From: JAAEPI01 sp964352625 | GTDB taxonomy: Bacteria > Bacteroidota > Bacteroidia > Cytophagales > Cyclobacteriaceae | Assembly: GCA_964352625.1 (NCBI GenBank) | Contig: CAYGSD010000001.1 | Span: 248,001 to 312,000 of the forward strand | DNA: 64,000 nt | Direction: 5' to 3' | Shown here: piece after piece, positions 16,134-25,330 of the stretch | Layout: every line of letters starts with the position of its first letter | Numbering within the stretch: position 1 is the stretch's first letter | The notes under the pieces: generated by a model | What the model was told of the DNA's origin: nothing | The model's database searches: none | What the model saw: the letters and a program-made list of their open reading frames with translations, nothing else | Made by a program: the position numbers and the translations under genes

Positions 16134-16838
16134 CTATCGCCTACCCCATGTCTCGTCAATGGGATTGCCTTTACTACTTTTGCCAGAGTGACGCCAATCA
16201 CCATTTACGATCTCATAATTGAATTCCAAGGAAGCTCCTACTCGGGTATTGTCTCTTGAAAAAAATTCAATGTTCTCTGTGTACTTTCCATCCTTAGTAG
16301 TGTAGGTGCCTCCACCTGTTCCTCGAAAATCTCCCGTCTCTGTATTAAAGGCAATCCACTGAAAGCGAGTGCCAGACAGAATTTTCATGGTCTTTCTTGG
16401 TGAAAAGGGATCCATGCCTTGCGGTAAGCCATCGACAATTCGGCTATTGATGAGCCATGCACCAGCCAGAGCCCCGGGCTCTCCGGCATCCAGTCTGACA
16501 AATTTCCTATCATCTCCGACGATGCTTAACTCTTCTTCTCGAAGTTCGATCTCAAAGGAAACTTCGCTCCCTACCCTTTCTGGATTAGACGAATCAAACT
16601 CTACCCGCTCAGTTAGGGTGTTTCCTGTGACGAACCAGCCACCTCCGTTCGTGCTTATAAAGGCGCCTGTTTCTTTATCATACAAAGCTGCCACCTGATG
16701 TTCCTCTGTGAAAATGACAACCATCCGAACATCTTGGCCATCCGATTCAAAAACTGCTTCCCAAGCCCCGATGAGGGATTGACAAATGGCCGAATATCCA
16801 GCAAAGCAGACGAGAAAAAATGTTAGATATTTTTTCAT
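16134..16838 (-). CDS. secreted lipocalin-like protein with two tandem halves
   Basis: 234 residues with a signal peptide (MKKYLTFFLVCFAGYSAICQ). The mature part is an internal duplication: GAWEAVF, then NGGGWFV, then ERVEFDSSNPERVGSEVSFE in the first half; GAWLINS, then GTGGGTYT, then ENIEFFSRDNTRVGASLEF in the second. This pattern fits small lipocalin-like (DUF4488-type) exported proteins of Bacteroidota. Ligand unknown. It converges on the serine hydrolase gene. Confidence 0.65.
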   Translation of the reverse strand: MKKYLTFFLVCFAGYSAICQSLIGAWEAVFESDGQDVRMVVIFTEEHQVAALYDKETGAFISTNGGGWFVTGNTLTERVEFDSSNPERVGSEVSFEIELREEELSIVGDDRKFVRLDAGEPGALAGAWLINSRIVDGLPQGMDPFSPRKTMKILSGTRFQWIAFNTETGDFRGTGGGTYTTKDGKYTENIEFFSRDNTRVGASLEFNYEIVNGDWRHSGKSSKGNPIDETWGRR

Positions 16839-16846
16839 TGAAACTA

Positions 16847-17263
16847 CTATTTATTCCTGTCCTGAGGATTCAAAAGATTGATTTCAGCAATTTGTTCAAG
16901 CTTTTTCAAGTTCATCATTTTTGCATCGGAGTAGACAAACTGAGACATTTCAGCGACTACCCCCGGGCGATAGCCAAGCTTCATCGCCATTATTTCGCAA
17001 AATTGAATTTCTGCCTGACGCACCTTACCATCTGCCTTCATTAGCTGAATAATGCTCACCATATAAGTGAATCGTTCATCGGTGGGGAGGTTTTTCAAAC
17101 TTGGAATGCCTGTAGGTTTTTGAATGATCTTTTCTATTTCACCTTCGCTTAATCCATTCCGCTTTCCAATTTCCATGATCAATGCTCTTTCCTCCGTAGC
17201 GAACTCCTTGTCGGCATTGGAAAGGTGAATCAAGATACTCAACTGACGCTCTATTGGTAACAT
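16847..17263 (-). CDS. TerB-family protein
   Basis: 138-residue all-helical protein with a TerB-like arrangement: LIHLSNADKEFATEERALI, then SIIQLMKADGKVRQAEIQF, each with the D/E-rich A-D-x-E/K turn thought to bind metal in TerB. In Bacteroidota such proteins are common single genes of unknown role; tellurite resistance should not be assumed. Starts about 8 nt upstream of the next leftward gene, so the two may be co-transcribed. Confidence 0.75.
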   Translation of the reverse strand: MLPIERQLSILIHLSNADKEFATEERALIMEIGKRNGLSEGEIEKIIQKPTGIPSLKNLPTDERFTYMVSIIQLMKADGKVRQAEIQFCEIMAMKLGYRPGVVAEMSQFVYSDAKMMNLKKLEQIAEINLLNPQDRNK

Positions 17264-17412
17264 GACTTCAATTTAAAGCAATAGTAATTAGAATACTAGA
17301 GGCAGATTTATTAGATGAAGACAAAGAGTAATCGAGATGGAAATTGGATTCGTGACATAACTTTACACTAGTGCTGAATTCAGCTCGTTAAGCAAAGAAC
17401 CAGAACTTTTTG

Positions 17413-18576
17413 ATGCCTTTTCGACTCACCGTCTTTTTACTGTTTGTTGTTGCTATTCAATACTTGCCAGGCCAGCAGGCATCAGCCAGCATGCAAACCA
17501 TCGACTTGGAAAACAACGATAATTTTCAAGGTTTCGAGCAATTAGAATTAGGTGATCAGCAACTCTTCGTACTTGCCGAGCATTGGCATAATATCCGGGC
17601 AGTGCCAGAAGCCACGCTCAAAATCCTTCGCTACCTACATGAACATGCCAATGTCAGAATTCTTGCCATTGAGCAAGGGGCCAGTGCCGCTCACATGATC
17701 AACAATTATTTGGGGACTGGTGACACCACCCTGTTGCCCGAGATTACGCGAAACACGATGTTCTGGGGACGGGAAAATCGAAAGTTTTTCAAAGATCTGA
17801 AGACGTTCAATGAAGCACTCGACCCTGAAGAAAGAATCACGGTGAGAAGCATTGACATAGAGTACAAAATGGAGTCGGCCATTTTTGTCATCAATGAACT
17901 CATTGAAGGAAAAGAAATTCCTGAGCAGTTCAAACCGACACTCGGTGAGTTTAAGCGGTTGTTCGAGCAAACCCGCGCCCATCGGGAATCCTTTGATGGC
18001 CTTGCTGTCATGTTCTATTATGACAAGGAACTTGTGACAAGGTTGGTTGAGAAAACATTGGTTGATTTGAACGAAAATGACCAAGCCTACATGTCTTTCT
18101 TCAAAGAAGATTTTGTTCAATTTGCTCAGCTGATTTTGGACATGGATGATGGTCTCACTTTTGACTACACCAACCCAAACACCAAGTACAGATTCCGGGA
18201 TAAGATCATTTATGAAAAATTCGAAGAGCTGATAGAAGAAAACCCAGACAAGGGAATTTTGTGTGTGATTGGACTAAGACATGCCACAAAACCATCCTGC
18301 ATATATAAGCTTCAAAACAGTTCTTCCTCGCCGATTGAAGGTCGGGTGATGAACATTCGATTGTCAGCGTTATTTAACAAGTCTTTCATGACCAATGACC
18401 TACGACGCATTAACTACAACTATCCTAAGCAGTTAAAAAACAATCCGGCCACTATCATCAAACACGATTCCACCGAGCCCACATTCAAATCCAAAGAAGG
18501 GTTCGACTACACCATCTTTATTAATCGTGGAGGATACCTCACGCGCTTTCCGAATATCTACGAAGGAGTCTACTAG
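17413..18576 (+). CDS. erythromycin-esterase-like (EreA/ChaN fold) exported protein
   Basis: 387 residues from ATG 17413 (a TTG precedes it). After a signal-like hydrophobic N-terminus come the scattered motifs of the EreA/ChaN/TIKI superfamily: LAEHWHNI, LAIEQGAS, RSIDIEY and CVIGLRHA, whose His/Glu residues form the active site in relatives. Substrate unknown; a hydrolase role on a small molecule or peptide is inferred. Its stop overlaps the convergent dCMP deaminase stop by 4 nt. Confidence 0.65.
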   Translation: MPFRLTVFLLFVVAIQYLPGQQASASMQTIDLENNDNFQGFEQLELGDQQLFVLAEHWHNIRAVPEATLKILRYLHEHANVRILAIEQGASAAHMINNYLGTGDTTLLPEITRNTMFWGRENRKFFKDLKTFNEALDPEERITVRSIDIEYKMESAIFVINELIEGKEIPEQFKPTLGEFKRLFEQTRAHRESFDGLAVMFYYDKELVTRLVEKTLVDLNENDQAYMSFFKEDFVQFAQLILDMDDGLTFDYTNPNTKYRFRDKIIYEKFEELIEENPDKGILCVIGLRHATKPSCIYKLQNSSSSPIEGRVMNIRLSALFNKSFMTNDLRRINYNYPKQLKNNPATIIKHDSTEPTFKSKEGFDYTIFINRGGYLTRFPNIYEGVY

Positions 18577-19055
18577 GTGAGGTTGGTGGCGTGCTCTATT
18601 TCTCCCTTGTACTGAAGGGCTTCCACACCAAATTTTCGTAAAAATTCCACACCTTCATCCTCAGAAATACCTTTGTACTGAGCATAAGAATTCAGAAATA
18701 TTACTTTGGAAATACCCATGGTGTAAATGATTCTGGCGCATGACAGACAAGGTGATAATGTAACATAAAGTGTAGCGCCCTCCACCGAAGTTTTATTCTT
18801 CACAGCATAAAGTATAGCGTTTTGCTCTGCGTGTATGGCGAGGGAGCATCCACCCTTCGAATCTCTTGGACATCCCTTCTCTGGCCACTCTACGTCGCAG
18901 TTGTGAGTTCCGGCTGGGGGGCCATTGTATCCTATGGAAACAATCCGAGTATCCTTAGTTAAGACCGCACCGACGTGCCTTTTCGTACAGTGAGAGCGCT
19001 TGGCAAGATTCACCGCCAACTCCATAAAAATATCGTCAAATTCGGGTTTTTTCAT
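18573..19055 (-). CDS. dCMP deaminase
   Basis: 160-residue zinc deaminase of the ComEB/dCMP type, producing dUMP for thymidylate synthesis. Zinc ligands and the proton shuttle are in HAEQNAILYA and SPCLSCARIIY; an extra TKRHVGAVL, GYNGPPAGTHNC, WPEKGCPRDSKGG block is typical of this family. Ends in a 4-nt overlap with the convergent upstream-strand gene. Confidence 0.93.
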   Translation of the reverse strand: MKKPEFDDIFMELAVNLAKRSHCTKRHVGAVLTKDTRIVSIGYNGPPAGTHNCDVEWPEKGCPRDSKGGCSLAIHAEQNAILYAVKNKTSVEGATLYVTLSPCLSCARIIYTMGISKVIFLNSYAQYKGISEDEGVEFLRKFGVEALQYKGEIEHATNLT

Positions 19056-19191
19056 AGGTCAGAGCGAAGATAAGGTAAGCTCCGATAAGCTACATGGATT
19101 ATTAGAATAATGCTACAAAGTAGCAATTGTAAGTATTATACCTAAATGAATATACGTTTTAGACGGTAAGAAAGGGCCTTACTATTCACGG

Positions 19192-19199
19192 TAAATTTG
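19192..19199 (+). promoter_or_regulatory. putative -7 promoter element
   Basis: TAAATTTG, an exact match to the Bacteroidota -7 consensus TAnnTTTG, 43 nt before the ATG of a 26-codon ORF. No TTTG was found at the -33 position, so this is tentative. Confidence 0.4.
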
Positions 19200-19242
19200 T
19201 AAAGTAATTAAAGAGATATTCACTCATTTAAACAACAACAAA

Positions 19243-19323
19243 ATGCTTACTCTTCTAGCCAGCTTAGCTTTGATTTTAGCATATATCGTTATCGATAAGT
19301 TTTGGGAACATAAAGGTGTTTGA
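19243..19323 (+). CDS. 26-residue hydrophobic membrane peptide
   Basis: ATG 19243 to TGA 19321-19323. One hydrophobic helix (LTLLASLALILAYIVI) followed by a short charged tail (DKFWEHKGV). The ORF sits between a -7-like element (19192) and a clear terminator (19358-19391), making a self-contained unit of about 200 nt. It was judged real because of that context and because the composition is a clean transmembrane peptide. Function unknown; candidates are a small regulator of a membrane complex or a type I toxin-like peptide. The transcript could instead be a small RNA. Confidence 0.5.
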   Translation: MLTLLASLALILAYIVIDKFWEHKGV

Positions 19324-19357
19324 TTGATCCACCAGCTATGGGAAATCAAATAAAAGA

Positions 19358-19391
19358 ACCCGACTGACGTTAAAATCAGTTGGGTTTTTTT
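19358..19391 (+). terminator. rho-independent terminator
   Basis: AACCCGACTGA (19358-19368) pairs with TCAGTTGGGTT (19376-19386), one G-T wobble, 7-nt loop, then a run of Ts to 19391. It ends the small-peptide unit and sits just before the DUF6089 gene. Confidence 0.88.
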
Positions 19392-19405
19392 ATTTTCAAG
19401 CCAAT

Positions 19406-20236
19406 ATGAGATTTGTCTCCCTACTCGTCCTCTTTTTCACCTATTCTTATTCTTTCGGGCAAAATTTTCTTTCATGGAAATTTTCAGATCGCTATTTCTC
19501 TGCAAGCGTAGGAACAGGGTCAGCCACCTACTTCGGAGACATCACCACAAAATTTCAAAGCGCCCCAACCATAATCAACCTAGGACTCGAAGCACGTCTT
19601 CTTTCCCATGTCAGTGTTCGAATAGAAGGGAACAAATATTCGCTTAGAGCCAAAGATGCCTGGGCCGATGAAGGCACTTTTGAGAGGCAAAGAAATCATT
19701 CTTTCGAGTCGAAGAATTGGGAAGGGAACTTTCAAGTGATTTACTACCTGAAACCCTACGCAGGAGATTACTACCGCAGAGCTCAGTGGGACCCATACGT
19801 CGGAACCGGCATAGGACTCACTTCCTATTTCCCCACAAAAGATTTGAGAGGCGAAACGTACTACCTCAAAAGAATAGACACAGAACCGAATCAAAAATAT
19901 GGCTACACCGCGCTGGTAGTTCCGCTCACAGCCGGTCTCAAATTCAAGGTGAATGACTTCACCAATCTCAACTTTGAGCTTGGGTACCGATTCACCACCA
20001 CCGACTACTTAGATGATGTGTCTGGCCTTTATCCGACAGTCGATGAAGACAATACCATTCTCGAAGACCTTGCCAACCCAAAGGATTTGATACCACTGCA
20101 AAATCAAGAGGCTTACGATAGACTTGTCCCTGGCGCAAAAAGAGGGAACGATCGAAACACCGACAGTTACCTCTTCCTGATGTTAAAACTCGAATTTTTC
20201 ATACCCAAAGACTTTGGGTTTAAATCAAAGAAGTAA
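19406..20236 (+). CDS. DUF6089-family outer-membrane beta-barrel protein
   Basis: 276 residues with a signal peptide ending YSFGQ. YFSASVGTGSATYFGDIT, SVRIEGNKYSLRA, DPYVGTGIGLTSYFPT and LNFELGYRFTTTDYLDDVSG are the alternating aromatic strands and DYLDDVSG loop typical of the DUF6089 family, predicted to form a small OmpA-like barrel. Role unknown. It is followed on the same strand by a penicillin acylase gene after a 64-nt gap. Confidence 0.82.
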   Translation: MRFVSLLVLFFTYSYSFGQNFLSWKFSDRYFSASVGTGSATYFGDITTKFQSAPTIINLGLEARLLSHVSVRIEGNKYSLRAKDAWADEGTFERQRNHSFESKNWEGNFQVIYYLKPYAGDYYRRAQWDPYVGTGIGLTSYFPTKDLRGETYYLKRIDTEPNQKYGYTALVVPLTAGLKFKVNDFTNLNFELGYRFTTTDYLDDVSGLYPTVDEDNTILEDLANPKDLIPLQNQEAYDRLVPGAKRGNDRNTDSYLFLMLKLEFFIPKDFGFKSKK

Positions 20237-20300
20237 GCCAGAGTGCTTTAAAGATCAGCAGAGTTCGCTATTTTAGAAACCTATTCTGATTACCTGATCC

Positions 20301-22736
20301 ATGCGCTCATTCAAGATTATCCTTTCTTTGATCTTTACTCTGGGACTCACTTTTGCATTCGATACCCAATTGTCGATTGGTGATACCCAAATCCCCCCTC
20401 TTGGCAAATTACTGAGCCCATTTCACGGATTTTGGCAAAATGCCGAGAACGAAAAAATATCAGCTCCCGAATCGCTCACCATTGATGGATTGAGAGAGCC
20501 CGTGGAAGTTTATTTCGATGATCTTCTCATCCCACACATTTATGCTCAGAACGATCATGATTTATTCCTAACTCAAGGATACATAAGTGCTTACCATCGC
20601 CTTTGGCAAATGGAATTTCAGCTCTATAGCACAGCGGGGCGTATTTCAGAAATACTCGGCGAGAAAGCCCTGAATTACGATCGAGAAAAAAGAAGATCCG
20701 GACTTACCATGGGCGCTCAGCAATCCTTGGAATTAATGAAAAAAGAAGATCCTGAAGAATTCGCCTTGATAGAAGCATATACGAAGGGAGTCAATGCGTA
20801 TATAGATGGGTTATCTTTTAAGGACTACCCGATCGAATACAAACTGCTCGATTATGCACCAGAAAAGTGGACGCCTTTTAAGTGCTTCCTACTTCTAAGG
20901 GAGATGGCATCTCAGCTTTCAAGAGATGAGATGGATCTAGAGCATACCAATGCACTGAAGCTTTGGGGTCGGGATATTTTCGAGGCTCTTTACCCAGAGC
21001 GACCAGCCGGCATTGATCCTATAATTCCAAAAGGAACTAAATGGAATTTTGAACCCATTCAAGTCACCACTCCTGAAGGTCAATATCCTTTGGTGGCAAC
21101 AAATGGAAGCATTTCACGCCCTGATCCACACTATGGCAGCAACAATTTCGTGGTGAATGGGAAGAAAACGGCGAATGGTTCTGTGCTGCTCGCCAATGAA
21201 CCGGACTTGGGATTAAACCTACCGAGCATTTGGTATGTAATGCACCTGAACTCTCCTAACTATAACGTGATGGGTAGCACTATTCCGGGTGGTCCTGGTA
21301 TCGTTCTTGGTTTCAATGACAGCATCGCTTGGGGTTTCACTAATGCAAAACGCGACTTGGTGGATTGGTACAAAATCGAATTCAAGGATAAGAAAAGGGA
21401 AGAATACAAATACGACAACCAATGGTTGAAGACCAAAAAAGTGGTTGAAGAATTTGAGATTAGGGGTGGGTCAACCTTCTATGACACCATTATTTATACA
21501 CATTATGGCCCGGTCAGTTATGATTCAAGATTCGAGCACGATGAAGAACGAGTGGATTTGGCCATGAGATGGACTGCCCATGATGCTTCCAAAGAACCAA
21601 AAGCTCTCTTTCTGATCAATAAGGCGAAAAACTACGATGACTATGTGGAAGCCTACAGCTACTTTGCCGGTCCGCCTCAGAACATGATTTATGGAAGTAC
21701 TGTTGGAGATATTGCGCTTTGGGTCAACGGTAAATTTCCAGTGAAATGGGAAGAGCAAGGCAAATTCGTGCTGGATGGCTCCAATTCACTCCATGAGTGG
21801 CAAGCCTATATGCCTCGCGAGCATTTGTATTCAGTGAAAAATCCTAAACAGAATTTCATCAGCTCAGCCAATCAGCACCCAGGAGACTCCACATATCCCT
21901 ATTATTCGTACGACTACAATTACGAGTACTACAGAAACAGACGTATCAATGATCGGCTGAACATCATGAATGATATCAAGCCTCAAGACTTTATGAAATT
22001 GCAAAATGACAATTTCAACTACATGGCCTCCGAGAGTCTGCCTATGATGTTGGACAGCTTAGGCTCGACATCTTTAAACCCCTCACAAAGAGAAATGTAT
22101 GATCTCCTTTCGGCATGGGACTATTTTAATGAACCAGAACTTAAGGAACCTTCGCTATACGAGCTTTGGTGGGATATTCTTTACAAGAATATTTGGGATG
22201 AGTTTGAAAATCAAAACGTATCCTTATATCGACCTAGCTATTATAATACTATAAGCCTTCTTGCAACCCAGCCCAATTTCGAATTCTTTGACGATAAAAC
22301 AACCTCGAAAAAGGAAGATGCTGGAGACTTGTTCAAGTTATCATTTATAGAAGCTTTTGATTCCTTGGAGATTTGGAAAGAGAAAAATGGTGAAGATTAT
22401 TCTTGGTACAAATTCAAGAACACGACCGTATTGCATCTTACACGGATTGGTGCTTTCAGTAGAAGTGAAGTGAAGATAGGTGGTAATCATAATATAGTGA
22501 ATGCTGCAAGCGGCCGGGCAGGTCCATCCTGGAGAATGGTCGTGGAATTAAGTGATGGCGGAGTTCAGGCTTGGGGTATTTATCCCGGCAGTCAGACAGG
22601 CAACCCCGGAAACCCAACCTATTCGGAATTTATAGACCGCTGGGCCGACGGAAAGTATGAACCCATGCTTTTTCAGGGGGATCTGAAAGCAAATGATAGA
22701 ATTATCTTTACCCAAAGTTTGAATCCAGTAGAATGA
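20301..22736 (+). CDS. penicillin acylase family protein (Ntn hydrolase)
   Basis: 811 residues with an N-terminal signal or anchor. The precursor layout of penicillin acylases is present: alpha-chain block VEVYFDDLLIPHIYAQND and LTQGYISAYHRLWQMEFQ, a linker, then the self-processing site G279-S280-N-N-F, where Ser280 becomes the N-terminal nucleophile of the beta chain. IPGGPGIVLGFNDSIAWGFTN is the oxyanion-hole region. In Bacteroidota such enzymes probably cleave acyl-homoserine lactones, lipopeptides or other amides in the periplasm; substrate not predictable. The stop overlaps the next gene by 4 nt. Confidence 0.92.
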   Translation: MRSFKIILSLIFTLGLTFAFDTQLSIGDTQIPPLGKLLSPFHGFWQNAENEKISAPESLTIDGLREPVEVYFDDLLIPHIYAQNDHDLFLTQGYISAYHRLWQMEFQLYSTAGRISEILGEKALNYDREKRRSGLTMGAQQSLELMKKEDPEEFALIEAYTKGVNAYIDGLSFKDYPIEYKLLDYAPEKWTPFKCFLLLREMASQLSRDEMDLEHTNALKLWGRDIFEALYPERPAGIDPIIPKGTKWNFEPIQVTTPEGQYPLVATNGSISRPDPHYGSNNFVVNGKKTANGSVLLANEPDLGLNLPSIWYVMHLNSPNYNVMGSTIPGGPGIVLGFNDSIAWGFTNAKRDLVDWYKIEFKDKKREEYKYDNQWLKTKKVVEEFEIRGGSTFYDTIIYTHYGPVSYDSRFEHDEERVDLAMRWTAHDASKEPKALFLINKAKNYDDYVEAYSYFAGPPQNMIYGSTVGDIALWVNGKFPVKWEEQGKFVLDGSNSLHEWQAYMPREHLYSVKNPKQNFISSANQHPGDSTYPYYSYDYNYEYYRNRRINDRLNIMNDIKPQDFMKLQNDNFNYMASESLPMMLDSLGSTSLNPSQREMYDLLSAWDYFNEPELKEPSLYELWWDILYKNIWDEFENQNVSLYRPSYYNTISLLATQPNFEFFDDKTTSKKEDAGDLFKLSFIEAFDSLEIWKEKNGEDYSWYKFKNTTVLHLTRIGAFSRSEVKIGGNHNIVNAASGRAGPSWRMVVELSDGGVQAWGIYPGSQTGNPGNPTYSEFIDRWADGKYEPMLFQGDLKANDRIIFTQSLNPVE

Positions 22737-23104
22737 AACTCTTCTTCCGACTTATTCTCATAGGCGTTTTTACCTATTTCCTTTCGATGTTTCTACCCTG
22801 GTGGATTCTGGTGTTGGTTGCATTCATTGTTGGTTGGTTGATACCGGGGGCAAGCTTTAGTTCGTTCACTTCGGGCTTTCTAGGCGTAGGTTTTGTTTGG
22901 ATGGGATACGCTTGGCATCTGGACGCCAATAATGATTCGCAGTTTTCAACCTTAATGACTTCCATTCTTCCAGTGGGTGACAACATCATTTTGCTGGTGA
23001 TAGTGGGGCTAGTCGGGGGGCTTTGTGGAGGGTTCGCCACAATGACAGGTGCCTTGTTGCGCTCATCCAAGCCTAAGAAAAACTCTGGCTCGCTTTATCA
23101 ATAG
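22733..23104 (+). CDS. small multi-pass membrane protein
   Basis: 123 residues, ATGA-coupled to the penicillin acylase gene. Hydrophobic stretches at about 3-37 (two helices broken by FLPWW), 47-63 and 82-108, ending in a Lys/Ser tail. Gly-rich GLVGGLCGGFATMTGALL may pack helices. No family recognised; coupling suggests it helps export, anchoring or use of the acylase. Confidence 0.7.
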   Translation: MKLFFRLILIGVFTYFLSMFLPWWILVLVAFIVGWLIPGASFSSFTSGFLGVGFVWMGYAWHLDANNDSQFSTLMTSILPVGDNIILLVIVGLVGGLCGGFATMTGALLRSSKPKKNSGSLYQ

Positions 23105-23138
23105 ATAAGCTCCAGATCAAATCTGTCTATAAGTCGGT

Positions 23139-23235
23139 ATACAACTGACTTATTCTGTTTATAAATAGCTGTATTTAGGTAAAAAAGTTGTTTTAAAGTG
23201 GTGTACAACTAAAGTATTCTTTCTATCAGTTGTAC
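23139..23235 (+). promoter_or_regulatory. repeated TACAACT motif, candidate operator
   Basis: TACAACT occurs at 23140-23146 and 23204-23210, and its complement at 23228-23234. GTACAACT (23203-23210) and AGTTGTAC (23228-23235) form a perfect 8-bp dyad with a 17-nt centre. The two direct copies are followed by similar bases (GACTTATTCT and AAAGTATTCT). All lie in the gap before a small lipoprotein gene whose ATG is at 23284. Suggestive only. Confidence 0.35.
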
Positions 23236-23283
23236 CCAAAACCATGGTAAAATTGAGTTTTTAAAACTAAAAATTCAATAACC

Positions 23284-23469
23284 ATGCTTAAACTTAAAAA
23301 GCTCTTGGCAATTTGTTTTGCCGCTTTAGTATTTGTGCTCAGCTCATGCGCAGATGCGACCGATGACACTCTAGACGAAATGCAAGAAACCATTGACGCC
23401 ACGTATGATCCAGATGATGACGATGGTACTGGTGATGGAAGCGGAAATGGCACCAATATGAACGGATAG
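23284..23469 (+). CDS. small acidic lipoprotein
   Basis: 61 residues: basic start, hydrophobic leader and lipobox VLSSC (Cys21), leaving a mature peptide of about 40 residues rich in Asp, Gly and Asn (YDPDDDDGTGDGSGNG). The tail could bind calcium or act as a flexible surface tether. It has its own strong terminator. Reality is supported by the clean lipoprotein signal in a gene-sized slot; function unknown. Confidence 0.65.
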   Translation: MLKLKKLLAICFAALVFVLSSCADATDDTLDEMQETIDATYDPDDDDGTGDGSGNGTNMNG

Positions 23470-23493
23470 ACTCTATAAAGTGGATAACTTAAT

Positions 23494-23522
23494 AAAAAAA
23501 ATCGTCATGGACGATTTTTTTT
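23494..23522 (+). terminator. rho-independent terminator
   Basis: ATCGTC (23501-23506), loop ATG, GACGAT (23510-23515), extended by A-run/T-run pairing and followed by Ts to 23522. Ends the small lipoprotein unit. Confidence 0.85.
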
Positions 23523-23555
23523 ATGCTAATTTCACACCGAAACCAGTAGGTACGA

Positions 23556-24815
23556 GTGCTTAGATTTATATTATTTCTCTCCATTCTTTTAGCAACAAGA
23601 ATTTTATCATCTCAGAGCATTGATGCTATTTTGGATAGCTCCAAGATATATTATGATAAGGGGAAATGGGAAGAAGCTCTACAACTAATTGATATTGCCT
23701 TTGAAAAAAGTGTTTTTGAAGATTATTTTCACGGCCAAGTTCGAGCCCACCATCTTAGAGGATGGGTTCATCATCAATCTGGCGATCTGACCAAAGGAGT
23801 TAATAGCTATTTGAAAGTAATTAACCTCTCTGAAAGGCACAGGGACAGCATATCTACTCACTTCGAAATTTATGCACGAATGAACCTTGGAAGTATACTT
23901 CGCAAAGAGGAGTTGTTCGATCTAGCCGAACCAATGGTAATCCGAGGTATCGAATTGTGTGAGCAAATTGGCTATGATAGAGTAAGACTTACTTTGTTGG
24001 ATAATTTGCAAAGACTTTACAGAACAACAGGAAACTTCAATGCCTCTCTTCAAATAAATCATCAGATTCTTAAGACATCTTCTAGGTATACTTCTGAAAG
24101 CATCAAAGCTCTCAACGGACTTGGAATAGCACATCAATTGCAGGATCAGTTTATTCTAGCTAAGTACTATTATGAAAAGCTATATGATGAAGCCTTGTAT
24201 ACGAATTCGCATAAGTATGAATCATATGCCCTTCACAACCTTGGAGATATCTTCTATGATCAGAAGCAATATTCAAATGCAATAGAATATTACCTTAGGG
24301 CAATCGAGGTGAAAACTAATGATATTGAAGCTGATGCCGAAGACAAACACACATCGCACCGAGATATCGCCAAGGCATATGCTAAAAACGACCAATTTGA
24401 TAAGGCTATTTTCCATGCCAAGATTGCCGAGCAATATTTATCAGAAATAACAAATTGCTTGGAATGTGAAACGAAGGTCTATGCTGTACTTGGAGATTTA
24501 ATGAAAACTCAAGGGGACCAAACTAGTCAAACTTACTATTCAAGAAAACTGGCCATTGCCTCAGAAAAATTCGCCAATGAACAATTGGAAATTACCTACG
24601 AAAGCAAACAACCTGAGCTGCGTGAAGTAGTTAATGGCTACTACGCCGACTTGAGGTCTCAACAAGAGGCAAAGGCTTCTCGTACGCTGCTAGTCTCTGT
24701 AATAATTGGGTTTGTGGCCCTAATTCTTGTCTTGGGAGCATATCATTTTTACTCAAGAATGAGAGTTCGCAGTACGCTGAGTGCAGAACTAGAAAAATTA
24801 AACTGGGATAATTAG
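23556..24815 (+). CDS. tetratricopeptide-repeat protein with C-terminal membrane anchor
   Basis: 419 residues from GTG 23556. Signal peptide (FILFLSILLATRILSSQ), then TPR-like helical hairpins through about residue 340 (for example ALHNLGDIFYDQKQYSNAIE followed by YYLRAIEVK). A single transmembrane helix (TLLVSVIIGFVALILVLGAY) and a short basic tail end the protein. This is the periplasmic-TPR plus TM architecture of Bacteroidota sensor proteins, but the usual cytoplasmic LuxR or kinase domain is missing. Convergent with an XRE gene, overlapping it by 4 nt. Confidence 0.78.
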   Translation: MLRFILFLSILLATRILSSQSIDAILDSSKIYYDKGKWEEALQLIDIAFEKSVFEDYFHGQVRAHHLRGWVHHQSGDLTKGVNSYLKVINLSERHRDSISTHFEIYARMNLGSILRKEELFDLAEPMVIRGIELCEQIGYDRVRLTLLDNLQRLYRTTGNFNASLQINHQILKTSSRYTSESIKALNGLGIAHQLQDQFILAKYYYEKLYDEALYTNSHKYESYALHNLGDIFYDQKQYSNAIEYYLRAIEVKTNDIEADAEDKHTSHRDIAKAYAKNDQFDKAIFHAKIAEQYLSEITNCLECETKVYAVLGDLMKTQGDQTSQTYYSRKLAIASEKFANEQLEITYESKQPELREVVNGYYADLRSQQEAKASRTLLVSVIIGFVALILVLGAYHFYSRMRVRSTLSAELEKLNWDN

Positions 24816-25264
24816 AGATTCTTCTTCAAGCGCATAAGCGTTTGAATAATCTCTTCTTGACGCTGAAACGTTTTATGCATTTTCTTATTCTGAGCGTCAT
24901 GCTCATCAATAAGTGCCGCCACAAGTTCATTCAACTCATACACTTCGTGATGCTCCGGAGCTTTAGACCTCAGATTGTCCGTGAGTTCCAGAATCCGCTT
25001 CTCAATACTTTCAGGATCAGAGCTAGCTCTACGGAGTAGAGAGGTCTTCTTTCTCCAAATCCCACCCTCACCTCTCAGCAACCAATCGCTGCTAATCTCT
25101 TCGTAAGTAGTAAGAATTTTTTCGAGAAGATCAAAACTTGGTTTGCTACGACGTGCCTTGATAATATTGTGAATTACAGTCGGATTCACTTTCACTTTTT
25201 CAGAAAAGCGATTGGGAGATATTCCCAGAGACTCAATTAAAGCGGCTATTCGATCGTTTATCAT
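24812..25264 (-). CDS. XRE-family helix-turn-helix protein
   Basis: 150 residues from ATG 25264 (a longer frame to 25300 is less likely). Residues about 1-60 form a Cro/CI-type HTH: RIAALIESLGISPNRFSEKV, then NPTVIHNIIKARRSKPSFDL, then LEKILTTY. DWLLRGEGGIW follows, as in many Bacteroidota repressors. The C-terminal half is helical, with heptad-like spacing suited to dimerisation. It is transcribed away from the arsenosugar genes; two dyads in the shared 292-nt gap are candidate operators. Confidence 0.85.
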   Translation of the reverse strand: MINDRIAALIESLGISPNRFSEKVKVNPTVIHNIIKARRSKPSFDLLEKILTTYEEISSDWLLRGEGGIWRKKTSLLRRASSDPESIEKRILELTDNLRSKAPEHHEVYELNELVAALIDEHDAQNKKMHKTFQRQEEIIQTLMRLKKNL

Positions 25265-25330
25265 CCTTTCTGTTTTAAAGAAAGAAGGGTCACAAAGCAA
25301 CCCCTCTTCATTAAGAACCAGCTATGGAAA

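Noticed and set aside
16847..17263. Tellurite resistance gene
   Set aside because: Only a lone TerB-like domain is present without other ter genes; resistance cannot be inferred.
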